DNA of 64,000 nt, from NCBI GenBank assembly GCA_029204225.1, contig CM055097.1:57510429-57574428 (forward strand). Reading direction: 5' to 3'. Numbering within the stretch: position 1 is the first letter of the stretch; each line of letters opens with the position of its first letter. The notes below the pieces were generated by a model. The model was not told the DNA's origin and did no database searches. It saw only the letters and a program-made list of their open reading frames with translations. Shown here in pieces: positions 56,226-64,000 of the stretch. The translations under genes were made by a program, and so were the position numbers. The stretch is from Diphasiastrum complanatum. Lineage: Eukaryota; Streptophyta; Lycopodiopsida; Lycopodiales; Lycopodiaceae.

Positions 56226-59200
56226 ATGGCTTCCAATGGTGGGATCATGCTAGAGTCTAGTGAAAGGTTGAGTTCATCAAACTACTCTACTTGGAAAGTG
56301 AGGATGGAGTCCTTACTTGAGTTGAATGAACGGGACATAGTTGCAGAAATTGAAGAGAGACCTCTCACACTTCAAGAGCAACAAAGGTTTGATAAGAAGG
56401 CCAAAAGGGCTCTTCATATCATTAAAATGAATGTTACAAATGAACTTCTCAAGGAAGTTGGAAAGTGTCAAAGTGCAAGTGAGGCATGGAATGCCTTAAA
56501 GAAGCTCTTTGAATCAAAGTCCACATCTAGGGTATTGACCCTAAGGAGACAAATATTTTCTAGTAGGCAAAGAGAGGGTGAAAGTGCTCATGCATTTATC
56601 TTGAGAGTTAAGTCCCTAAGTGATGATTTAGCATGCATTGATGAGAACATAAAAGATGGTGAAATAGTCCAAGTTATGTTGAATGGTTTGCTAAATGAAC
56701 ATGCTAACCTTGTGCAAAGTTTTGCCATTCAAAAAGTCTTGCCAAGTGTGGTTGACTTGCAAGAAATCTTATTGGCTGAAGAACATAGGTTGCAATCAAA
56801 GCTTGATGGTGCATCCTTGCAAGGTGGAGGTGAAGAGGCTTTCTTCACAAAAGGCAAATTCAAGGGCAAAGGTAAAGGCAAAGGGAAATGGTCCAAAGGT
56901 GGTAACTTTGATCATGATGATCACTCTTCCTCTTCCTCTTCTACTAAGAACAATAAGTCAAAGTTCAAGTGCTTTTATTGTGGGATAAAAGGTCATTTTG
57001 CAAATGAATGTTATAAGAAGAAAAGAGAGCAAGGAGAGAGGCAAGGAAATCTTACAATAGATGAGGAAGAACATAACACATGTGAATCACTTGTTATGAC
57101 TTCAAGTTTGTTAGCCAACATAGATGATAATGATCCTTGGTGGATTGATAGTGGAGCCTCATCTCACATGACAAGACATAAGGAATACTTTACATCCTTA
57201 TTGTCTTATGAGGGAGAAGGTAACATCATCTACACTGCAAATGATGGTCAATGTGACATCAAAGGCATAGGCACTATTCCTATTTCCCTTTCAACAAATA
57301 GGAAAGCAAATCTTGAAAATGTTTTGTACATTCCTTCAATCACTAAGAATTTGCTTAGTGTAAGTCAAATGATTGACAAAGGACTTGATGTGGAGTTCAT
57401 TGGAGATGCATGTTTGATAAGTAAATGTGGATCCTTGATTGCTCAAGGTAGGAGGCATGGTAAACTTTTCAAGCTTGATGCATGTGTGATCTCTAATCAT
57501 GAAGGATGTATGGCTAGGGAGCAATTGACAAACCAAGAAGTTTGGCACAAGAGGTTGGGCCATCCCAACTTCAAATCTTTGGAGGTAATGGCAAAGAAAG
57601 AGCTTGTTCTTGGTCTCCCTAAAAGTCTTGTTGCAAACAATAGTGTTTGTGAACATTGTGCCTTGTCCAAATCTCATAGACTTGCTTATTCTAGATCTAC
57701 TTCTAGATCTAAAGAAGCTTTTCAACTTGTGCATTCTGATATTCATTCTTCTAGTACAACTAGCAATGGTGGGGCAAAGATGTATGCAACTTTCATTGAT
57801 GACTTTAGTAGGTATACTTGGATCTATCTTCTTAAAAGTAAGGATGAAGTGTTTGCTGCATTTGTCAAGTTCAAGAATGAAATGGAAAACCAATTCAATA
57901 CAAAGATCAAATGCTTAAGATCTGATAATGGAGGGGAATACACCTCAAATAGGTTCAAAGACTTTTGTATAGCACATGGGATTAAGAGGGAGATGTCTAG
58001 TCCTAGGACTCCACAACAGAATGGAGTGGCCGAGAGGAAGAATAGAACCCTTTGTGAATGTGCCAAGGCAATGAGACTACATGCTAATCTTGCTAAGTCT
58101 TTTTGGGGGGAAGCTTTAGCATGTGCTAACTATCTATGTAATAGATGGACAAGTGCTTCCTTGGATGGTAAAACTCCTCATGAGGTCCTTTATGGTAGAA
58201 GGCCGAGTGTCAAGCATTGTAGGATCTTTGGATGTACATGTTTTGTCAATATCACACTTGATGATAGAACTAAAGAAGATCCTTCATCAAAGAAGGGTGT
58301 GTTTGTTGGCTATAGTGAAGTAAGCAAGGCTTACAAAGTGTACATTCCTTCTACAAAGAAAGTTGTCATAAGTAGGGATGTCATCTTTCATGAAGAGAAT
58401 GTTTCCAATGTTGTTGATGTTGATGTTGATGTGCCTACTAATCATCATGATGTGCAAGATGTCTTGGATGAAGATGGAGATGCCACTCCAAAGCAAACTT
58501 CAAGGAAGACTCAAAGGCAAAGGGCTAAGCCATCAAGGCTAACCTATGATGAAAAAGGAAAGCAAGTGGTGGACAACTCTAACTTTGCTTTTCTTACCTC
58601 TTTTGATGAACCAACTTGTGTAGGTGAAGCAATTCAAAAGAAGGAATGGATCCAAGCCATGGATCATGAGCATCAAGCACTCATCAAAAGCAACACATGG
58701 AGGTTGGTAAAGCTTCCAAAGGACAAGAAGGCAATTGGTTGTAAGTGGATCTTCAAGATCAAGACAAATCAAGATGGATCAATCAACAAGTACAAGGCAA
58801 GGTTGGTGGCAAAGGGGTATGCTCAAGAATATGGTATTGACTATGATGAGACCTTTGCACCCGTGGCAAAGATGGTAACTATTCGAATCCTAATCTCTCT
58901 TGCAACTCTTTATGATTGGGATATGTGGCAAATGGATGTTACTAATGCCTTCTTGAATGGTGATCTTGAAGAAGATATTTACATGGAGCAACCCGAGGGC
59001 TATGTTTCACATGATGAGCCTAATCATGTGTGCTATCTCCAAAAGAGTTTGTATGGGCTAAAGCAAGCACCAAGGAGTTGGTATGCTAAGCTCAATTCCT
59101 TCTTACTTTCTCAAAACTTTGTTATGAGTGAGTATGATCATTCTCTCTACTTTAGATTGAATGAAAATGATATCACTTTACTTTTGATCTATGTTGATGA

Positions 59201-60176
59201 CATTATCTTAAGTGGTGGTAACAATCTAGATATAGATGAAATCAAGATGGCACTCAAAAGAGAGTTTGAAATTCAAGATCTTGGTAAACTTCATTATATC
59301 TTAGGAATAGAGATTATTAGAACTTCTAAATCTACATTCATATGTCAAGAAAAGTATGTTAACTCTATTCTAAAAAGGTTTCATATGGAAGATTGTAAAG
59401 TTGTTTCTACTCCTATGGAATCAAATGTAAAGCTAACTACAAGAAGTAATGAAAGATCCTTCAAGGACATTACTCTCTATAGAAAGCTAATAGGATCTCT
59501 TATATGGTTAACCATCACAAGACCTGATCTAAGCTTTGTGGTTGGTAAACTAAGTCAATTTATGCAAGATCCTAGTGAGGCTCATTGGAAGCTAGGAAAG
59601 AGAGTACTTAGATACATCTCGGGATCTAGAGATTTTGGCATCTTGTATGGAGGTACTACACCTAACCTTTGTGGATTTTCAGATTCAGATTTTGCAGGTG
59701 ATCAAATGGATAGGAAGTCAACAAGTGCCTTTGCAATCTATCTTGGAGATGGAGTGGTCTCATGGCTATCAAAGAAGCAACCAACTATCTCTCTATCTTC
59801 CACCGAAGCCGAGTACAAGGCATTAACAACATGCACCAAGGAGATTCTTTGGATCAAGAGGATGTTATTGGATCTTCACTTGCTGGAACCAGAGAAGACT
59901 CCAATCATACTTTGTGATAACCTTTCAGCCCAAAGCTTGGCAAGCAATCCTGTTTTTCATGCAAGGAGCAAGCACATTGAGATTGCTCACCATTTTGTGA
60001 GAGATCAAGTCATTGCCAAAGAGGTGGAGCTTCAACATGTCTCTTCAAAGGAGTGTGTGGCTGATATCTTCACCAAACCATTGGGAAAGGACCTATATTT
60101 AATGCATAGATCTAATCTTGGAATGTGCTCAAAGACTATGTTGAAACTAGCATCCAATGTTGAAGAGGGAGTGTGA
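56226..60176 (+). CDS. Copia gag-pol polyprotein, intact (1316 aa)
   Basis: One uninterrupted frame. Gag (1 to about 290) has a UBN2-type domain and zinc knuckle CFYCGIKGHFANEC from Cys 249. Protease has WWIDSGASSHM with catalytic Asp 308. Integrase has HKRLGHPNF and CEHCALSKS, then TFIDDFSRY, DNGGEYTS (Asp 567) and TPQQNGVAERKNRTL. RT has QMDVTNAFLNGDLEEDIYM, LYGLKQAPRSWY and YVDD at 989-992. RNase H has GFSDSDFAGD, SSTEAEYKAL and LCDNLSAQS. The order protease-integrase-RT-RNase H is diagnostic of Ty1/copia. There is no frameshift between gag and pol. The stop TGA is formed by the first bases of the 3' LTR. Nothing in the frame looks disabling. Confidence 0.97.
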   Translation: MASNGGIMLESSERLSSSNYSTWKVRMESLLELNERDIVAEIEERPLTLQEQQRFDKKAKRALHIIKMNVTNELLKEVGKCQSASEAWNALKKLFESKSTSRVLTLRRQIFSSRQREGESAHAFILRVKSLSDDLACIDENIKDGEIVQVMLNGLLNEHANLVQSFAIQKVLPSVVDLQEILLAEEHRLQSKLDGASLQGGGEEAFFTKGKFKGKGKGKGKWSKGGNFDHDDHSSSSSSTKNNKSKFKCFYCGIKGHFANECYKKKREQGERQGNLTIDEEEHNTCESLVMTSSLLANIDDNDPWWIDSGASSHMTRHKEYFTSLLSYEGEGNIIYTANDGQCDIKGIGTIPISLSTNRKANLENVLYIPSITKNLLSVSQMIDKGLDVEFIGDACLISKCGSLIAQGRRHGKLFKLDACVISNHEGCMAREQLTNQEVWHKRLGHPNFKSLEVMAKKELVLGLPKSLVANNSVCEHCALSKSHRLAYSRSTSRSKEAFQLVHSDIHSSSTTSNGGAKMYATFIDDFSRYTWIYLLKSKDEVFAAFVKFKNEMENQFNTKIKCLRSDNGGEYTSNRFKDFCIAHGIKREMSSPRTPQQNGVAERKNRTLCECAKAMRLHANLAKSFWGEALACANYLCNRWTSASLDGKTPHEVLYGRRPSVKHCRIFGCTCFVNITLDDRTKEDPSSKKGVFVGYSEVSKAYKVYIPSTKKVVISRDVIFHEENVSNVVDVDVDVPTNHHDVQDVLDEDGDATPKQTSRKTQRQRAKPSRLTYDEKGKQVVDNSNFAFLTSFDEPTCVGEAIQKKEWIQAMDHEHQALIKSNTWRLVKLPKDKKAIGCKWIFKIKTNQDGSINKYKARLVAKGYAQEYGIDYDETFAPVAKMVTIRILISLATLYDWDMWQMDVTNAFLNGDLEEDIYMEQPEGYVSHDEPNHVCYLQKSLYGLKQAPRSWYAKLNSFLLSQNFVMSEYDHSLYFRLNENDITLLLIYVDDIILSGGNNLDIDEIKMALKREFEIQDLGKLHYILGIEIIRTSKSTFICQEKYVNSILKRFHMEDCKVVSTPMESNVKLTTRSNERSFKDITLYRKLIGSLIWLTITRPDLSFVVGKLSQFMQDPSEAHWKLGKRVLRYISGSRDFGILYGGTTPNLCGFSDSDFAGDQMDRKSTSAFAIYLGDGVVSWLSKKQPTISLSSTEAEYKALTTCTKEILWIKRMLLDLHLLEPEKTPIILCDNLSAQSLASNPVFHARSKHIEIAHHFVRDQVIAKEVELQHVSSKECVADIFTKPLGKDLYLMHRSNLGMCSKTMLKLASNVEEGV
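60160..60171 (+). other. Copia polypurine tract within the coding frame
   Basis: TTGAAGAGGGAG abuts the 3' LTR and at the same time encodes the last residues EEGV of gag-pol. Confidence 0.9.
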
Positions 60177-60826
60177 AAATTGTCAACATTTCCTAGCTAG
60201 TTTGAGGCCTAAATTGGCTAAAATTGTAAATAGTTTTGGTTCTGGAGTTTCACACGTGTGAACCAGGCCACAATGTTTTTATTTACTGTATTTTTTCAGT
60301 ATGATGAAGTGTCAAACTTCATACCCTTCAAAATGAGACCATTTTGATGTATTTTGGTCATATAAGCCATTTTTAGCTATTTTTCCTATATAGGGAATAT
60401 CTAGGGTCAAGTACCTTCTAGAGAGAGGAGAGAGAGTCATCTTCCTCATCCATAAATAGTAGGGAAGTCGTGGAGAACAGGTTGGAGAAACCTTTTGTAT
60501 GCTTCATTGAGATCAATAGATCATTGTCATTGTTTCTTCCTCCATTGAGAGCATTGTTGTGTGTATTGTCTTCAAGCTATTGTGTATGATCTTAGGTGCT
60601 TTCCAAAAGTGGTAGGCTGATGTATTATGGACTGTATAATGCTATTTTGGGCCGCACTTGATGTTTATGGAAGTTTCCATTTGTGATAAATGCTTTTTGA
60701 TCAAGTTCTTTGCATTCTAGGTAGCATAGAATGTGCTGCCAATTCCTAGCTTATGTAGTTTGGAGTGCAAGCATTCAAGCCAATGATCTTGGAGTTTAGA
60801 TCCACTTAGGATCTGTATTTTTCACA
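60172..60826 (+). repeat. Copia (inner) 3' LTR
   Basis: Same length as the 5' LTR and identical except for one base. Followed by target duplication ATGTG. Confidence 0.97.
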
Positions 60827-61076
60827 ATGTGCACTTACCAACTTCCTTGAGAAGTTCATTGGTAACATTCATCTTTATCATGTGTAGAGCCTTCTTGGCC
60901 CTCTTGTCATACCTCAATTGATCTTGTTGTGTTGCTGATCTCTCCTCCAAACCTACAACAATATCCAAAACATCATTCATCTCAAGAAGTGACTCCATCC
61001 TCACTTTCCATAATGAATAGTTACTTGAGGTAAGCCTATCATTGGCTTCCAACATGACTCCAATTGAGGTTGCCAT
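60827..61076 (-). CDS. Copia (middle layer) gag N-terminus, split by insertion
   Basis: MATSIGVMLEANDRLTSSNY starts at 61076 and aligns with the gag start of the inner element (56226). It continues through ALHMIKMNVTNELLKEVGK up to the insertion point. The rest of gag is at 54398 and below. This is the true start of the polyprotein now broken by the nested element. Confidence 0.9.
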
Positions 61077-61664
61077 GTAGCAATGACCTGATCTTCTCTT
61101 TCAACCTGCTTCAATGCACAAAGCAGTCCTTTGAACAACAACAAATGCTTTCAAAAGAAATCACCAAGATTTGAAACTATCTCACAAATTCTCTTCTAGA
61201 ACTTATCCAAGCAAATCAACACATAGAATCATGGAATCTTGATCAACCTATGATCTATCCTCAATCTAATGACTTTTGCCACTTCCTAAGATTGAAACAC
61301 ACTCAAATGAAGTCCAGCAACCTCACTATCTAGAGATCCAATCAAAATTAGGGTTTTGACAAAATCACAAAAAATTGACTATTCCAAATTTACATGCAAA
61401 TGCTGAAAATTTGATATGCAATCTATAAGCCTCCACTTAGGCTGAACCAATGATCCAAAAATCGGCCAAATCCAGCATGTGATTAAAAAAAATGGAATTG
61501 AACAAGTATATTGACCTATTTAGTGTTTTGATCTACAAAAGATCCAGTCTACAAAAGCAAAAAATCCGATTTTGGTGTAGAATCCTCTCTAGCATGCTCT
61601 AGACTTGATATCTTCACCAAATCATTGATAGATCTTATTTCCTCCTTCATAACCTGAAAAACAA
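61077..61664 (-). other. Copia (middle layer) leader, non-coding
   Basis: No coding feature. It lies between gag and the primer site on the minus strand. Confidence 0.7.
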
Positions 61665-61676
61665 GCTTTGATACCA
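61665..61676 (-). other. Primer binding site (initiator Met tRNA type)
   Basis: On the minus strand reads TGGTATCAAAGC, directly after the 5' LTR; one mismatch to TGGTATCAGAGC. Confidence 0.85.
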
Positions 61677-62327
61677 TGTGAAAGATTTCAAATCCTTAAG
61701 ATCCAATCTACTTGAATGATCTTTGGCTAGAAAGAGAAATACACTATCAATTTCACCAATGTAGAAAAATCAGCATCTACACACAATTTGAGATGCAAAC
61801 ACTAATAGAACTTGATCAAACTTGAATGAAATGATTATGTACTATTTCTGTCCATACAAAACCAGCAAGCTACTGTATTTCACATGTGTGGATCCAAAAA
61901 TAGCAAATATAGATCATTCTACACATAGAATTGCAAGCAATCACCAAGATAGTGCACCAATGGATAGTAGAACCCAAGATAACCATGTATAAGCATGAAA
62001 ATGAGATAGATAAGAGAGAAGATGACTCTCTCCACGAGTTACATCCTTTTATAACAGGTCCAAACCCTATTTGGCCACTTGGCTTTCCCACCAAAATGCT
62101 AACCCTACCAATTTTGGGTCTAGATTCAATGTACCCAACTTATTCGAATTGAATCTACTCAAACTCGCATTCTATCTTTCCCATACTTTCAAAAAGTGTT
62201 TATTCAAATGAAATTTAGACTAATGAACTTTGAAAAGTCAACTTCTAAGTCTAAAACAAGTTCTGGCCTCAATATGCCAAATATGGAAATATTGCAAAAT
62301 GTGATGAAACTAGTTGAATCTATCACA
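61677..62327 (-). repeat. Copia (middle layer) 5' LTR
   Basis: Minus strand TGTGATAGATTC to AAATCTTTCACA, 651 bases. It differs from 49861-50509 at about 28 positions. Confidence 0.9.
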
Positions 62328-62574
62328 ATCCCCATGCAGGTCAACAATAAATAGGTTGCAACTCTACATGCATACCTCCTACCTATATCAGTCACACATA
62401 CATGCACTACTCCATATGTCTCAATTAGAGTGTCTGGGTCCTCTCAAGGTCATTAGTCACCAACAGGCCTCGATGTGGAATAAAATCTAGGCGTGACCAA
62501 TAATCTCGAACACTGGAGGGCCGGTCTACCATATTAGGACTATTCCAGGTCCTTAACCGAATATGGCCGTAACA
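62328..62574 (-). repeat. Chromovirus 5' LTR, proximal half
   Basis: Minus strand starts TGTTACGG at 62574. It is collinear with 47608-47360 of the 3' LTR (shared CCGGTCTACCATATTAGGAC and TCAATTAGAGTGTCTGGG) and stops exactly where the copia LTR begins. Confidence 0.9.
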
Positions 62575-62862
62575 TATGTACTCTCCACCAATCACTTTAA
62601 GCACTTGGTAGATATGTACACTCCACTACTGTCACTTCTTAAGCACTTAATCTTTGTGCACATCCAACTTGGTTAGCAATAACACAAGCATCTAGTTTCA
62701 ACAACTTCCCTTGTCGTTTACCTTTTGCAACCAAGATATCCTTCCTTTTGATCATACAAGCATCTCCATCAAACTCAACTTCGAGGCCTTTACTTAGCGG
62801 TTGACTCACACTAAGTAAATTTTTGCTAATAGATGGAATGAACAAAACATCCTCCGAATGAA
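62575..62862 (-). pseudogene. Copia pol scraps with internal deletion
   Basis: 62639-62845 (68 codons) reads IPSISKNLLSVSQPLSKGLE and GKLLKLDACVIANQVGC, the protease-to-integrase linker of the middle-layer family. 62575-62650 instead matches integrase sequence near 52915-52980 that should lie about 400 bases further along. The piece in between is deleted. It is a separate, fragmentary copy adjoining the chromovirus LTR. Confidence 0.75.
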
Positions 62863-63481
62863 CATGGTGGTCTTCTTTATGGAACTATCAAATCTTCTAT
62901 GGTGTATGAGAAGCTTGTAATGTGGTTGACAAGTGAGTTAGTTTTTTTCCTTGCCTTGTGCATACTTTTTGTATTAATATATCTGCATTTTGTTTTCGAG
63001 CAATAATAAGCAAAATGTTTTGTCTCTCTTTGTAGGTGATTCTGAGATTGTTGGTGATGCTTACAACAGTGGAGGATTGGGACAAGCTAGCATCACAAAG
63101 CGAAGACATGTCATCTCTTTGGTGGATTCGTCCCCACACATAGGATTTCTGAGATCGTTTTATAGTGAAGTCAAGAATCATAGTCGTGTGGTGCAGAAAT
63201 GGTGTGTAGATTTGTCTTCCTTGGGGCCATCGTCAGCAGACATGATTCCCAATCTAGAAACATTATTGTCCTCAATTCCTCAGCCAAAGGATCCATTCTC
63301 AATCGATTCTGATAATGATGATGTGATCCCTGCTGCTATAGATATGCAAGAGATTCCTACTAGTAATGAAGAGGTTTCTATTAATCAACATGGACTACTT
63401 GAATCTGTCGAGACAAGGCCCACGAGAGAGCAATGCCTTGACATGGAAGGGCAATTGCGAGATGTCAATCAAGGTATTTGA
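62863..63481 (+). CDS. Two exons of an unrecognised gene (partial)
   Basis: Exon A ends at 62932 before GTGAGT and reads GGLLYGTIKSSMVYEKLVMW; exon B, 63036-63473, follows TTTGTAG and is in phase with it. Exon B is open for 146 codons: QASITKRRHVISLVDSSPHI, FLRSFYSEVKNHSRVVQKWC, then an acidic, Ser/Pro-rich tail (FSIDSDNDDVIP). It ends before GTATTTG, or else runs to the TGA at 63479-63481. I recognise no family. The first exon start is lost in the copia scrap at its left, so the 5' part of the gene is elsewhere or missing. The clean splice sites argue that this is, or recently was, a real host gene. Confidence 0.5.
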
Positions 63482-63649
63482 AGCTAATAAGATACAATAA
63501 GAATTTGTGGTAACAGTGAAGTACTTGATGTTATCTATTTTGTTATTTAGTTTTCTTTACCACATCACAAGCAAAACATTGTTTTTGCACTTTGTAATAT
63601 CTCATTCCACACTTTGCAACAATAAAAAACAACAACAACTGAGTTACAT

Positions 63650-63652
<3 letters not shown>

Positions 63653-63738
<86 letters not shown>
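63653..63738. repeat. (GA)43 microsatellite
   Basis: 86 bases of uninterrupted GA. It lies 180 bases after exon B, probably in an intron. The open frame crossing it is an artefact of the repeat. Confidence 0.98.
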
Positions 63739-63743
<5 letters not shown>

Positions 63744-64000
63744 ACTAAAATCATATTTTTAAGAACTTTTCAATACTGAATATAGTTGTGAAGTATTATT
63801 TTTGAGTTTAGGGTAGGCCTACTTGAGAATTGCTTGAGTTTAATCAAATATGTGTCTTTCAATTAAACACTTTTTAAAAATAGAATAACAACAAATTGTG
63901 GCCACATGGCAATACTCAACTCGTGTGGGATCATATTGTGTTAATAACTCGAGCAATGCTCGATTTTGATACAATGTAGTTTGAACACTTTTTATATGGA
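63739..64000. other. No gene seen at the right edge
   Basis: AT-rich sequence, possibly intron of the gene at 62863-63481. Confidence 0.4.

Larger units (their letters stand above)
54399..60826 (+). mobile_element. Intact, very young Ty1/copia retrotransposon (innermost layer)
   Basis: 6428 bases with everything needed for autonomous movement: 655-base LTRs, primer site, leader, one 1316-codon gag-pol frame and a polypurine tract. It is flanked by the duplicated target ATGTG (54394-54398 and 60827-60831). The two LTRs differ at a single position (T at 54963, C at 60736). It is inserted in the gag of the minus-strand copia element, in the opposite orientation, and gag reading resumes in phase on the far side when the insert and one target copy are ignored. 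Confidence 0.97.
49861..62327 (-). mobile_element. Copia element with RT replaced by a foreign ORF (middle layer of the nest)
   Basis: Minus strand: 5' LTR 62327-61677, primer site 61676-61665, leader, gag start 61076, gag interrupted at 60827 by the plus-strand element 54399-60826, gag-protease-integrase resumed from 54398, foreign segment about 52170-51100, RNase H to 50505, 3' LTR 50509-49861. The element without its insert is about 6.0 kb. I count about 28 differences in about 649 aligned LTR bases (4.3 percent), so it is much older than its insert. The left outer junction lost about 24 bases including the terminal TGT. Confidence 0.9.

Noticed and set aside
49856-62332. Target duplication ATCCA/ATCCC around the middle copia element
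   Set aside because: Comparison with the chromovirus 3' LTR shows about 24 bases missing at the left junction, including the end of the copia LTR, so the near match is coincidental and the original duplication is not recoverable.
63507-63779. 90-codon frame containing a long RERERE stretch
   Set aside because: Produced entirely by the (GA)43 repeat.

Overview
This is nuclear DNA from a land plant with a large, repeat-rich genome, most likely a gymnosperm. Evidence: spliceosomal introns (one of 4.5 kb), a plant 4-coumarate:CoA ligase-like gene, a decayed plant-specific CC-type glutaredoxin, and about three quarters of the window made of Ty1/copia and Ty3/gypsy LTR retrotransposons in every state from near-perfect to barely recognisable. 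I saw no tRNA, rRNA, CRISPR or bacterial-type feature. The species cannot be named from the sequence.

Layout. 1-4530: heavily decayed Ty3 chromovirus (+) with its 3' LTR. 4531-6339: 5' half of a minus-strand copia element. 6340-9330: non-coding, with a repeat shared with the left edge. 9335-13100: a convergent pair of intron-containing, decayed genes of unrecognised function; the plus one looks transposase-like. 13290-13655: CC-type glutaredoxin pseudogene. 14200-14510: TA-rich hairpin cluster. 15146-18606: copia deletion derivative lacking reverse transcriptase and RNase H. 18605-30822: a chain LTR-internal-LTR-internal-LTR-internal of one gypsy family with an Asp-tRNA type primer site. 31290-32230: second chromovirus relic.

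32255-42324 is the only clearly functional host locus: a six-exon acyl-activating enzyme gene (564 residues, C-terminal SKI, a likely peroxisomal signal), with a broken fragment of a sister copy 2.1 kb upstream, a minisatellite before the promoter, and a 4.5 kb first intron.

43157-47308: a copia RT scrap fused to a broken gypsy pol. 47309-62574 is a three-level nest: a minus-strand chromovirus remnant; inside its 5' LTR a minus-strand copia element; inside that element's gag an intact plus-strand copia element (54399-60826) with LTRs differing at one base of 655 and a perfect ATGTG target duplication. The middle copia element is the most unusual object: about 1.07 kb of unrelated sequence, open in the polyprotein frame, sits exactly where reverse transcriptase should be, between integrase and RNase H. 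62863-63481 holds two well-formed exons of an unrecognised gene, followed by a (GA)43 microsatellite.

All homology statements are from reading the translated sequence and comparing segments inside the window by eye; no search was run.
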